From the NCBI RefSeq assembly GCF_024398035.1, contig NZ_CP073748.1, positions 549,501-613,500 on the forward strand: a stretch of 64,000 nt of DNA, read 5' to 3'. A program made the position numbers and the translations under genes. This document shows positions 26,239 through 34,809 of this stretch, piece by piece; position 1 is the stretch's first letter; each line of letters opens with the position of its first letter. This DNA comes from Kordiimonas sp. SCSIO 12603. GTDB taxonomy: Bacteria > Pseudomonadota > Alphaproteobacteria > Sphingomonadales > Kordiimonadaceae. Under the pieces are notes generated by a model. It was not told the origin of the DNA. It was given only the letters and a program-made list of their open reading frames with translations, and did not search any database.

Positions 26239-26574
26239 ATGAGCGATCTACCGCCGTGCCCGAAATGCGCAAGCCCATATGCCTATGAAGATGGTGCCCT
26301 TCTGGTGTGCCCTGAATGCGCCCACGAATGGAACCCGAATGCGGCTGAAGCAGCAGATGAGGATGTGGTGCGTGATGCGGTTGGCAACATCCTTCAGGAT
26401 GGTGACGCGGTAACAGTGATCAAGGACTTGAAAGTCAAAGGCTCGTCCTCCGTTGTGAAAGTGGGCACCAAGGTGAAAAGCATCCGCCTTGTGGATGGTG
26501 ATCATGATATTGACTGCAAGATAGACGGCATTGGCTCCATGGGTCTCAAATCCCAGTTTGTAAAGAAGATTTAA
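26239..26574 (+). CDS. yjdM: YjdM (PhnA-type) zinc-ribbon protein
   Basis: 111 residues: an N-terminal zinc ribbon with two CxxC pairs ([21 protein letters not shown]) and the C-terminal domain [20 protein letters not shown]...[10 protein letters not shown] of the YjdM family (older name PhnA). Despite the historical 'alkylphosphonate' label, its function is not known and no phosphonate genes adjoin it. AAGGA precedes the ATG by 7 bases. Confidence 0.93.
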   Translation: MSDLPPCPKCASPYAYEDGALLVCPECAHEWNPNAAEAADEDVVRDAVGNILQDGDAVTVIKDLKVKGSSSVVKVGTKVKSIRLVDGDHDIDCKIDGIGSMGLKSQFVKKI

Positions 26575-26645
26575 GCTGCACAGTTTTGTGATTACCCTCC
26601 CGAAACGACACGCATTAGGGTGCCAAGTGGGGAGGACATCACATT

Positions 26646-26945
26646 ATGATTTCACGGGTATTTAAAGCTAAAATAGCAGACGGTAGATATAGCGATTTTC
26701 AGATTAATTTCCGGAAAATCGCGCTGCCGCTGATCAAATCACACGACGGGTTATTATCACTTTCAGCAGGGCGCCTGCCTGATGATGCTGACCATGATTT
26801 TATGCTGGTTACCAATTGGGAAAGCCTTGAACATGTAAAAGCGTTTGCGGGCGATGACTGGCAGGAACCACTTATCCCATCAGGTATGGATACTTTTATG
26901 GAAGAAGTATGGCTCGATCATTATGATCTGTTTGAGCACGCTTAA
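26646..26945 (+). CDS. Small antibiotic-biosynthesis-monooxygenase (ABM) fold protein
   Basis: 99 residues. A ferredoxin-like dimeric alpha-beta barrel is suggested by ISRVFKAKIADGRYSDFQ, SHDGLLSLSAGRLPDDADHDFMLVTNW and SLEHVKAFAGDDW, typical of ABM domains (cofactor-free monooxygenases or heme-degrading relatives). Substrate unknown. GGGGAGG ribosome site 10 bases upstream. Its TAA overlaps the stop of the convergent kinase gene. Confidence 0.75.
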   Translation: MISRVFKAKIADGRYSDFQINFRKIALPLIKSHDGLLSLSAGRLPDDADHDFMLVTNWESLEHVKAFAGDDWQEPLIPSGMDTFMEEVWLDHYDLFEHA

Positions 26946-28678
26946 TTTCCGCAGGTTTTCTGTTTGGCCGCAACGATCTGAGGCACGTGGATAACCACCT
27001 GCGTGCCTTTGCCCACATCGCTTTCAATCTCTAGCCCGCCGCCATTTTTCTCCATAAGTGCTTTCGCGAGCGGTAACCCAAGCCCAACACCGCCGGCTGA
27101 TGAAATATAGCCATCATTAAACTGCTTGAAGGGTACGAAAATCTCTTCCAGATGTTTTTCCGAAATCCCGGGCCCGTGATCAGTGATCAATAATTTTACA
27201 GCATCATCTGTCTCTGCCGCTGAAATAGTAATGGTATCACCTTCAGAGGTGTATTTAGCGGCGTTTGTAAGGATGTTTAGTGTTACCTGTTTCAGGTGGC
27301 GCGGATCAGCATAAATGGTTGGCGTTGTCTCTGGAATTTCAGAACTGTAGGTGAGGGATTTTTCTGCCGTGATCGGCCGCAGGATATGTACGCATTCCTC
27401 AATAATTTCCTTAATTTCCACTGGTTGCGGTGTGCGGGACATATCATCAGCTTCAATCTTTGAAATCTTGAGGATATCATTCACCATATCCAGAAGGAAC
27501 TGGCCGGATGCTTTGATATCATGGATATATTCTTCGTATTTCGCGTTATTGAGCGGGCCCATAATACCTTCTTCCATAATGGAAGAAAACCCGATGATGG
27601 CATTTAGCGGCGTTCTAAGTTCATGGCTCATATTGTTGAGGAAATCGAGTTTGGCCTGGTTGGCAACTTCGGCCACTTTTTTAGCTTCCTCAAGCTCATA
27701 CAGCATACGGTGATGTTCTATGGCGATCCTCAGGTTAAAGGTGGTTGCCTGAATATTTTCAATCTGCTGCTCGGAAGGTGTTTTAGGTTCAGGGAAATAA
27801 GCCGCGAAAACCCCCATCACTTCACCTTTGGAAGACAGAATAGGGAAAGACCAGCAAGCGTGAAGCCCGGCCTCTTGCGTAAGCTCTCTGAAGGGTTCCC
27901 AGTTAGGGTGGGTGTTGAGGTTTTCTATAATCACCATCTCACCGCTATAGGCCGCCGCACCGCAAGACCCCACATCGGGGCCAATTTCCACCCCGTCGAT
28001 TGCATCCATATAAAACTGCGGCAGGCTGGGTCCTGCGCCGGTGCGCAGATACCGCCCATCTTCAAGCAGCAGCACAGAACAGCGCATGCCTTTATCAATG
28101 GCAGTTGCTTCCTGTGCGCGGGTCAGGAGTGTGAGGATTTCTTCAAGGGTCGCATCCCCCGCCACTTTCACAGCAAGCGAAAGAATGCGTTCGAAATTCT
28201 CGATAAGCTGCAGGTCTTTTGAAATCAGGTCGCGGAATTGCTCCATCAGATCAACGAGCGTGCTGTCATACTCGGTGCCTTTGGTATCAATCACGCAGAT
28301 GGTGCCGAAAAGCGTGTTATCAGGCCAGTAAATCGGAAGCCCGAGATAGGAAACCACAGGCCCATCTGCCACTGGTGGGATATGTTTCCATTCTTCAATG
28401 CAGGGAGCATTTTCCACATAAAGCCCTTCACCGGTTTCCATAATGCGCCGGCAAAAGCTTTCAATTTCAAGGGACCAACTATCCCCTACTTTCAGGAAAT
28501 TATCCTCGTTATCGCTTACGACAACGGTTTTAAATTCCCCTTCATGAAGCTGAACAATCGTACCGCAGGAAGCCCCATACAGGCGCGAAAGAATATTGGC
28601 AGTTTGTTTCCATTTCCCGATATCAATCACCGGGTGGGGATCAGCGCCCAGATGTTTGCTATAAATGCCGTCCTGCAT
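26942..28678 (-). CDS. Soluble GAF-GAF sensor histidine kinase
   Basis: 578 residues with no membrane segment. Two GAF-type modules: the first around 25-180 (SRLYGASCGTIVQLHEG, VVSYLGLPIYWPDN), the second around 185-330 (VGSCGAAAYSGEMVIIENL, HACWSFPILSSKGEVMGVFA). Then HisKA (FLNNMSHELRTPLNAIIGF) and HATPase (GVGLGLPLAKALMEKNGG). No receiver and no adjacent response regulator. The ATG at 28678 follows GAGGGAG, preferred over the longer frame from 28750. Probably senses a cytoplasmic ligand, redox state or light via bound chromophore; the first GAF has a Cys in a SCGAA context in module 2 but chromophore binding is not evident. Confidence 0.9.
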   Translation of the reverse strand: MQDGIYSKHLGADPHPVIDIGKWKQTANILSRLYGASCGTIVQLHEGEFKTVVVSDNEDNFLKVGDSWSLEIESFCRRIMETGEGLYVENAPCIEEWKHIPPVADGPVVSYLGLPIYWPDNTLFGTICVIDTKGTEYDSTLVDLMEQFRDLISKDLQLIENFERILSLAVKVAGDATLEEILTLLTRAQEATAIDKGMRCSVLLLEDGRYLRTGAGPSLPQFYMDAIDGVEIGPDVGSCGAAAYSGEMVIIENLNTHPNWEPFRELTQEAGLHACWSFPILSSKGEVMGVFAAYFPEPKTPSEQQIENIQATTFNLRIAIEHHRMLYELEEAKKVAEVANQAKLDFLNNMSHELRTPLNAIIGFSSIMEEGIMGPLNNAKYEEYIHDIKASGQFLLDMVNDILKISKIEADDMSRTPQPVEIKEIIEECVHILRPITAEKSLTYSSEIPETTPTIYADPRHLKQVTLNILTNAAKYTSEGDTITISAAETDDAVKLLITDHGPGISEKHLEEIFVPFKQFNDGYISSAGGVGLGLPLAKALMEKNGGGLEIESDVGKGTQVVIHVPQIVAAKQKTCGN

Positions 28679-28877
28679 CGTGTGGCTCCCTCGTAGAATA
28701 CACCCCACTCCCCCAATACAGATAGAAAAATTCTCCCTGAACAAGATCACACTATAGCTGATTCGTTATCCAATTCCTAAAATTGTATCTAATTTCTTGA
28801 AAATCGCATGTTTTTTACTTGTCCTATTAAGGCAGGCAGTTAACGTACTGAGGCGATTTAAGGTGATGAGGGATAGT

Positions 28878-30167
28878 ATGTTCAATAAAATTCTTGTTCT
28901 ACTTACGGCTGTTCTATGTGTGGTAACGGCTGCAAAAGCAGATGATAAAACCGAAGCTGCCATTTTGAAGGCGGTGGAAACAGGCATGCCGCAGGCCCTC
29001 AGTACCCTAGAAAAAGCGGTGAACATCAACAGTGGCACCATGAATTTCGCTGGCGTGCGTGCGGTGGGTGATGTCTTCATAAAAGAGCTTGATGAACTGG
29101 GCTTCAAAACTGAATGGGCACCGGGTGAAAGCTTCAACCGTGCGGGCCATCTTGTGGCTTCACGCGGCACGAAGGGGCCAAAAATTCTTATGATCGGGCA
29201 TCTGGATACTGTGTTCGCGAAAGGCGATGCTTTTCAGAAATTTGAACCGCTCTTAGGCGGCAAAATAAAAGGCCCCGGCATCACGGATATGAAAGGCGGG
29301 GATGTTATCATCATCGCTGCCATGCGTGCGCTTAAGGCCGCAGGTGTGCTGGATGATGTCAGCATCCGCATTGTGATGACAGGGGATGAAGAAGCAAGTG
29401 GCCGCCCGCTTACCGCATCTAAGAAAGCGTTGGTGGATGCTGCCATTTGGGCAGATATCGCGCTCGGTTTCGAAGATGGGGACGGCAATGTTAAAACCGC
29501 TGTTGTGGCGCGCCGGGGCAGTGTGAACTGGTCCTTAGACGTTACAGGCCGTGCGGCCCACAGCTCTCAGATTTTCACTGATGAAGTAGGCTACGGCGCT
29601 GTGTTTGAAGCTGCCCGTATCCTGAACGGTTTCCGGGAAAAGCTTTCAACTGTTGAAAACCTCACCTTCAATCCGGGCCGTATTGTGGGCGGCACACGCA
29701 CTACAGAAGATGCAGCTACGGCTACAGGCACGGCCTTTGGTAAAAACAATGTGGTGGCAAAAACGCTCAGGGTTACAGGCGGCATTCGTGCCCTATCGCC
29801 AGAGCAGCTGGAAGCCGCGAAAGCTGAAATGCATAAAATCGCCAGTGAAAATCTGGCGCATACCAGTGCCAAGCTGGTGTTCGGGGATGGCTATCCGCCA
29901 ATGGCCCCAACGGAGGGCAACTATAAGCTCCTGTCGCTCTATAGCAAAGTAAGTGAGGATTTAGGCTACGGTGAAGTCATCGCCGTAAACCCGCGCCGGG
30001 CGGGTGCTGCTGATATCTCCTTCGCGGCTGATCATGTGGAAATGGCGCTTGATGGCCTCGGCCTTATGGGCATGGGCGGCCACACCAAAGATGAAACCGC
30101 GGATATGGAAAGCTTCAAGCGCAACACAGAAAAAGCCGCGCTGCTGATTTATAGATTGTCGCAGTAG
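28878..30167 (+). CDS. Exported M20-family metallopeptidase (carboxypeptidase G2-like)
   Basis: 429 residues. Signal peptide FNKILVLLTAVLCVVTAAKA, then the dizinc M20 pattern: IGHLDTVF (metal His/Asp), GPGITDMKGGD (bridging Asp), TGDEEASG (catalytic Glu pair) and a C-terminal GHTKDETAD with the last metal His. VTGRAAHSSQIF marks the dimerisation domain. Closest in type to glutamate carboxypeptidase/CPG2 that release C-terminal amino acids. ATG at 28878 is behind GAGGGA; the frame upstream has no better start. Confidence 0.92.
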   Translation: MFNKILVLLTAVLCVVTAAKADDKTEAAILKAVETGMPQALSTLEKAVNINSGTMNFAGVRAVGDVFIKELDELGFKTEWAPGESFNRAGHLVASRGTKGPKILMIGHLDTVFAKGDAFQKFEPLLGGKIKGPGITDMKGGDVIIIAAMRALKAAGVLDDVSIRIVMTGDEEASGRPLTASKKALVDAAIWADIALGFEDGDGNVKTAVVARRGSVNWSLDVTGRAAHSSQIFTDEVGYGAVFEAARILNGFREKLSTVENLTFNPGRIVGGTRTTEDAATATGTAFGKNNVVAKTLRVTGGIRALSPEQLEAAKAEMHKIASENLAHTSAKLVFGDGYPPMAPTEGNYKLLSLYSKVSEDLGYGEVIAVNPRRAGAADISFAADHVEMALDGLGLMGMGGHTKDETADMESFKRNTEKAALLIYRLSQ

Positions 30168-30189
30168 ATTGAGTTTGATGGGGGACGTT

Positions 30190-31218
30190 ATGCCGATTTA
30201 TGATATTTCGAATGGCGCGTTAGCAAGAATACAAGCTACGGAATTTATTACTGAGGGTCTAAAAGAGCGTCAGGATATCCAGCGTCTGGTAAAACAGGAT
30301 ATCAGCGTATTATGTGAGGACACTTTATTAATTGCAGAGGAATTTGGCGATTTTGAGGAATCTCGAAGACGTATAGACCTTCTAGCAATTGATAAAGATG
30401 GGAACCTAGTGGTCATTGAGCTTAAGCGAACAGATGATGGCGGTCATATGGAATTGCAGGCTATCAGGTATGCCTCAATGGTTGCTAATATGACTTGGTC
30501 ACAAGCTGTTAAAGCTTACGAGAAATTCCTGACCCAAAATGAACAGGATGTTGAGGTTTCTTCCGCTGAGAAAATGATGTTGGATTTTTTGGGCTGGGAA
30601 GAGGGGGATGTTGATGATTTTGGCCAAAAGGTGAAAATTGTTTTGGCGTCTGCCAATTTTTCTAAAGAACTTACGACTAGCGTACTGTGGTTGAACGATT
30701 TTGATGTTGATATCACTTGTTTACGAATGACACCTTATAAATTGGAGAATAAAATTCTCTTAAATATTGAGCAGGTTATTCCAGTTGTAGAGGCTCAGGA
30801 TTACCAAACAGGTGTGAGAGAGAAAAAGCGTGAACAACGTCAAGCTAGATCTGAAGGGAAAGATCGCTCCCTGATTGAGATGTCTTGGGATGGTGAAGTG
30901 TATGAAACACCATTTAAGAAGGCTGAGATTGGATATCTAACTATTCAACTGTTACATTCTAAACAACAAATAACAGCAGAAAACTTTCAGCGACTTAGAA
31001 CTAATAAATCATGTAGTTTTGAATTATTGAAGCAGGTGAATGATGTAACCAATACTGAGCGAAAGTATAGGAAATACCGCATTGATCGTGCCCCAGAGCT
31101 TGTGTTCCAAGATCAGGAATATTATGTCGCGAGGAATTGGGGGATTGCTAATATAGATAAATTTATAGCAGAAATGAAAAGCATGTTCCCCTCCATTGAT
31201 TATAGGATAGTTGGTTAG
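30190..31218 (+). CDS. NucS-like PD-(D/E)XK endonuclease-fold protein
   Basis: 342 residues. The nuclease core is at residues ~55-100: RIDLLAIDKDGNLVVIELKR gives D63 and the E77-x-K79 pair, then QAIRYASMVANM, as in the C-terminal domain of NucS/EndoMS. Unlike NucS, here the nuclease core is N-terminal and a further ~200 residues with no recognised domain follow (a Lys/Arg-rich linker near residue 210, then YLTIQLLHSKQQITAENFQ). ATG at 30190 has GGGGGA upstream. The gene is visibly AT-richer than neighbours, suggesting acquisition. Function (repair, defence or other) unknown. Confidence 0.75.
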   Translation: MPIYDISNGALARIQATEFITEGLKERQDIQRLVKQDISVLCEDTLLIAEEFGDFEESRRRIDLLAIDKDGNLVVIELKRTDDGGHMELQAIRYASMVANMTWSQAVKAYEKFLTQNEQDVEVSSAEKMMLDFLGWEEGDVDDFGQKVKIVLASANFSKELTTSVLWLNDFDVDITCLRMTPYKLENKILLNIEQVIPVVEAQDYQTGVREKKREQRQARSEGKDRSLIEMSWDGEVYETPFKKAEIGYLTIQLLHSKQQITAENFQRLRTNKSCSFELLKQVNDVTNTERKYRKYRIDRAPELVFQDQEYYVARNWGIANIDKFIAEMKSMFPSIDYRIVG

Positions 31219-31271
31219 TTAAATACAGCGCATGGTGTTTTTTGCAGTTTCCTATTTAGAAGTGAGAAATT

Positions 31272-32873
31272 TCAGCTTTCAGCCTTCTGAGCAACAACAT
31301 GGCCTGCGAAGCCTGCGCCGGCTTCTGTGTAGATATTAAATACCGTATCTGCGCCTGCTTGTTTGAGGGCTGTTGCCTCATCGGAAAATTTGGCGGTGGC
31401 TGCTACGCGGCCTTCAAAAGACACTTGCTTAAGCTGCTCCAGCACAGCCAGATTGGTGGTGAACTTGGGCATGGCGAGCATCACCAGTTCAAGGGAATGG
31501 TCTGCCTGAATACGGTCCCAGAAATCAGCATCACTTGAATCGCCGTGCAGCACGTTGCGCCCGGCCTTTCTGTGATTTTTGGCCGTTACCGGATCAATAT
31601 CAATACCGATAACCGTATCACCATACTTGTCCCGCATGGTGTTATAAGCCCCGGTGCCAACCCCGCCCATGCCGATTACGGCAATGGTGGCGCCCTTGGT
31701 ATCCAGCGGCTGATCATCCGCAATAAGTTCATCCTTCTGAAGTGATTTCCAGAAGCTCTGTTTTTGCCTGTATATTCTGCGGGAGATGGTGGTGAGCGCC
31801 GCAGCGATAGCGAACGAAAGCGAAAGCGCTGTAGCAATGGCAATAAGCCACTGGCTATCAAGCCAGCCGTTCCCAACACCGATGGCCGCCACGATAAGGC
31901 CAAATTCACTGAAGTTAGTGAGATTTACAGATGCCAGCAGCGACGTGCGCGCCCGCAAGCGGAAGCGGGTTAAAAGCGCGAAGAACAGTGCAGATTTGAA
32001 GAAAACAAGCGGTGCCAGCAGCACACCAGCAGTTACCGCAACCAACGTTGGTTGCCCCGAAAGGCCCACGGCGAGGAAAAAACCAAGCAGGAACAGGTCC
32101 TTAAAACCAAGCATGGTTTTAGCCATTTCATCTGCTTTAGGGTGGGAGGCAATAAGAAGCCCGAGCGCCAGCGCCCCTAGGTCACCCTTCATGCCGACCA
32201 GCTCAAACAGTTCCGCACCGCCCATGGCGAGCATAAAACCGTAGAGCACCAACAGCTCACCGTGCCCTACATACTGCAATAGGCGGTGCAGCACAAAGCG
32301 CAGCGGGATAAGAAGAACAATGAGCGCCGCCCAAACGGAAGGCCATTTGCCGGTGGAAATAGCGAGAAACGCAACGGCGGCGATATCCTGCATAATCAGG
32401 ATACCAACGGCGATCTGGCCGTGAAGGGAGGCAACCTCACCTCTTTCCTCAAGAACTTTCACCACAAACACAGTGCTGGAGAAACTGAGCGCAAAAGCGA
32501 TCAGCAGCGCGTGTGAGAGGCTGAGATCAGACAGGAACGGCACGCCTGCGAGCGCTAAGGCGTATATGCTGAAGCCGAAGACAACAACAACGATGGCGGT
32601 ATGAAGGCTTGTTACCGCCCACACCTGCGGCCTTGCAAGAACCCGTAAATTTAGTTTGAGCCCCACAGTGAACAGTAAGAGTGTAATGCCCAGATCAGCC
32701 AGCTTTTCAAGCATTTCACCGCTGGCGATACCGTATATATTCAGAAGGAAGCCTGTTGCCAGATAGCCAACCAGTGGCGGCAGGCCCACTGAGCGGGACA
32801 ATAAGCCAAGGATGAAAGCAAGGGAAATCCAGGCAACATCACCCAGCGCAATTGCGACCCACTGGAAATCCAT
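31272..32873 (-). CDS. CPA2-family cation:proton antiporter with TrkA-N (RCK) domain
   Basis: 533 residues. Residues 1-~380 form a 12-13 helix Na+/H+ exchanger-type membrane domain (LGLLSRSVGLPPLVGYLATGF, LLLFTVGLKLNL, FALSFSSTVFVVKVLEERGE). Residues ~400-530 are a nucleotide-binding RCK domain (IAVIGMGGVGTGAYNT, GIDIDP). This is the KefB/YbaL-like layout for K+ or Na+ efflux gated by nucleotide or glutathione adducts. GGAGGA ribosome site. Monocistronic. Confidence 0.92.
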   Translation of the reverse strand: MDFQWVAIALGDVAWISLAFILGLLSRSVGLPPLVGYLATGFLLNIYGIASGEMLEKLADLGITLLLFTVGLKLNLRVLARPQVWAVTSLHTAIVVVVFGFSIYALALAGVPFLSDLSLSHALLIAFALSFSSTVFVVKVLEERGEVASLHGQIAVGILIMQDIAAVAFLAISTGKWPSVWAALIVLLIPLRFVLHRLLQYVGHGELLVLYGFMLAMGGAELFELVGMKGDLGALALGLLIASHPKADEMAKTMLGFKDLFLLGFFLAVGLSGQPTLVAVTAGVLLAPLVFFKSALFFALLTRFRLRARTSLLASVNLTNFSEFGLIVAAIGVGNGWLDSQWLIAIATALSLSFAIAAALTTISRRIYRQKQSFWKSLQKDELIADDQPLDTKGATIAVIGMGGVGTGAYNTMRDKYGDTVIGIDIDPVTAKNHRKAGRNVLHGDSSDADFWDRIQADHSLELVMLAMPKFTTNLAVLEQLKQVSFEGRVAATAKFSDEATALKQAGADTVFNIYTEAGAGFAGHVVAQKAES

Positions 32874-33041
32874 CCTATCCTCCGGCTGTTTGGTGTGGTT
32901 TCACCATGTTGATAAGCCGTTATTATTAAATAAAAAAGTATGTTTTCACAAGTGTTTAGGCAGCTTCATATACAGGTGCTAAGGGCGTGTTCGCCATTCT
33001 GTGAATAGACAGAAAGCCTCCGCCTCCGCTATAAAGGGGCC

Positions 33042-33386
33042 ATGAACCGGATATTTCATATAACGCTTCTGTTTGCGGTGATGCTCTTTACCTGCCCGTG
33101 CGATATGCTTATGGGCGGTGCGAATGCGTCTATGCCTGCGGCGCAGAGCGAGATGGCGGATTGCCATGATGAAATGGTTCAAAAAAGTGTGGATGAATGC
33201 TGTGAACTTGAAGCCAAACTTGATGGTTCCAAGGTTAAAGCCGCAGATAAATTCACCCAGCAAACGGCGGAAATTATCATTCCGCGCCCGCTGCGTACGC
33301 GTCCGCAACAGCCGCGCGCACCAGATGCAGATGGTTTGCCGCCCACCCTTAACCCCTATGATCTGGGGGATCGCCTGCTGACCTAG
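33042..33386 (+). CDS. Small exported Met/Cys/His-containing protein heading a copper-type cassette
   Basis: 114 residues, not recognised as a known family. Signal peptide NRIFHITLLFAVMLFTCPCD; the mature N-terminus has clustered metal-type residues (SMPAAQSEMADCHDEMVQ, ECCELE), and the C-terminus is Arg/Pro-rich. It is followed 52 bases later by the TolC-like lipoprotein and multicopper oxidase genes, so a periplasmic copper-binding role is plausible by context. Confidence 0.6.
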   Translation: MNRIFHITLLFAVMLFTCPCDMLMGGANASMPAAQSEMADCHDEMVQKSVDECCELEAKLDGSKVKAADKFTQQTAEIIIPRPLRTRPQQPRAPDADGLPPTLNPYDLGDRLLT

Positions 33387-33438
33387 GACCAACAACTTTC
33401 ATACCAGTTGTTTGTTTAATGGTTACAGGACTAATCAA

Positions 33439-34809
33439 GTGATAAAAATGATGAAATCTGCCAGTGTGGCAGTGGCCCTTTTGGGGCTTGGCGCCTGCGC
33501 AACATATACGCAGGACAGTGGCCTCGGCGGGGTGAATGATGATCTCCGTGCCCGCACAGGAGAAGTAATTGCGCGCTCGGAACTCGCACAGCCCGCGCTT
33601 CCGTTTGAAGGGGAAATTACCGCCACAGATGTGGTGAAATCCGCACTTCAGTATAATGCAGAATTGCAGGCAAGCCTTGAAGAACTGAACATGGCATCCG
33701 CCGCAGAGGTGCAGGCCGGACTGCTGATCAACCCCACCTTCGAGGGGGAGTTTGTTTTTGGGGATGAAACGGCGCTTGATTTCGATCTCGCTTTTAACAT
33801 TACCCAGCTTTTAACCCGTGGTCGCCGTATTAAGGTGGCGAAAGCGGAACTTGAAGAAGCAAAGCTTAAAACCACAGAAGCGATAGTACGCACGGTAGCG
33901 GAGGCAAAACGCGCTGCGCTTATGCTCTGGCAGGCAGAGCGTGCGCTTGAACTGATGCAGGAAATGCATACGGTGCGGAAAGCGGGTGCAGAAATTGGCA
34001 CTGAGCTCAAGCGCGTGAAAAACATCACTGATGGCCAGTATGCGAAACTGAAACGTCAGGCCGTTGAGGCATCGCTGGCTGCCGCGTCTGCTGAGCTCAT
34101 GGTCTACGGCGCGCGGGAGCGGCTTTCCACCATCGCTGGTCGTCCGTTAAGCCCGGTAGCATCTGTAGGCACAGACGGTTTGCCGCCAGCCAGTGAGGGC
34201 ATGGAAATGGGCACATTTTTGGGCGCAGTGATTGAGAAAAACCTCATTTTAGAAGCAAAAAGGGCACAACTTCGGGCACAGGCTGCACGCCTTGGCCTCG
34301 CAAAAGTGGATGTGTGGTTCGAGCATCTTGAAGCGGCTGCCGTGCTGGAGCGGGAAGAAGGCGAGGTGAAAGAAGGCTTCGCAATTGGCCTGCCTGTACC
34401 GATTTTTGACTGGGGGCAGGTGCGTACGGGTAAAGCAAAAGCCGCGCTTAAAGCCATGGAATATCAGTATAAAGCGATGCTGCTTGAGCTTTCTAACAAG
34501 GCGGATGCCCAGCACCGTTACACCCGAATGCTCAAGATGGCAGACGCGGAATTTGGCAGCGGTATGCGGCAGGAAGCGGAAGAAGAATTTTCTTTCCGAG
34601 AGCAGCAGATGGCGGCGATGCAGATTGGCCCCCTAATGCTTCTGGACGCAAAAATACAGCAACTGATGACAGAATATAACGCTTTGAACTTAAAGGGAAA
34701 ATATCTGGATGCTGAAATTATCTCTGGCGCGCTCCTTAGCGGTGTAAGCCTTGAGATGGGTGCAGTGAATATGCCAGGCATGGCAGCCGCGGAAGAGGGA
34801 GGCCACTAA
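33439..34809 (+). CDS. TolC/CusC-like outer membrane lipoprotein
   Basis: 456 residues. A lipobox GLGAC near residue 21 after a short hydrophobic stretch predicts lipid anchoring, as in CusC. The rest shows the repeated long helices of outer membrane efflux proteins (SALQYNAELQASLEELNMAS, LTRGRRIKVAKAELEEAKLK, PVPIFDWGQVRTGKAKAALK). GTG at 33439 has ACAGGA 8 bases upstream; the longer frame from 33412 lacks one. No RND pump or membrane-fusion gene follows, only the multicopper oxidase, with start and stop overlapping by one base. Confidence 0.85.
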   Translation: MIKMMKSASVAVALLGLGACATYTQDSGLGGVNDDLRARTGEVIARSELAQPALPFEGEITATDVVKSALQYNAELQASLEELNMASAAEVQAGLLINPTFEGEFVFGDETALDFDLAFNITQLLTRGRRIKVAKAELEEAKLKTTEAIVRTVAEAKRAALMLWQAERALELMQEMHTVRKAGAEIGTELKRVKNITDGQYAKLKRQAVEASLAAASAELMVYGARERLSTIAGRPLSPVASVGTDGLPPASEGMEMGTFLGAVIEKNLILEAKRAQLRAQAARLGLAKVDVWFEHLEAAAVLEREEGEVKEGFAIGLPVPIFDWGQVRTGKAKAALKAMEYQYKAMLLELSNKADAQHRYTRMLKMADAEFGSGMRQEAEEEFSFREQQMAAMQIGPLMLLDAKIQQLMTEYNALNLKGKYLDAEIISGALLSGVSLEMGAVNMPGMAAAEEGGH

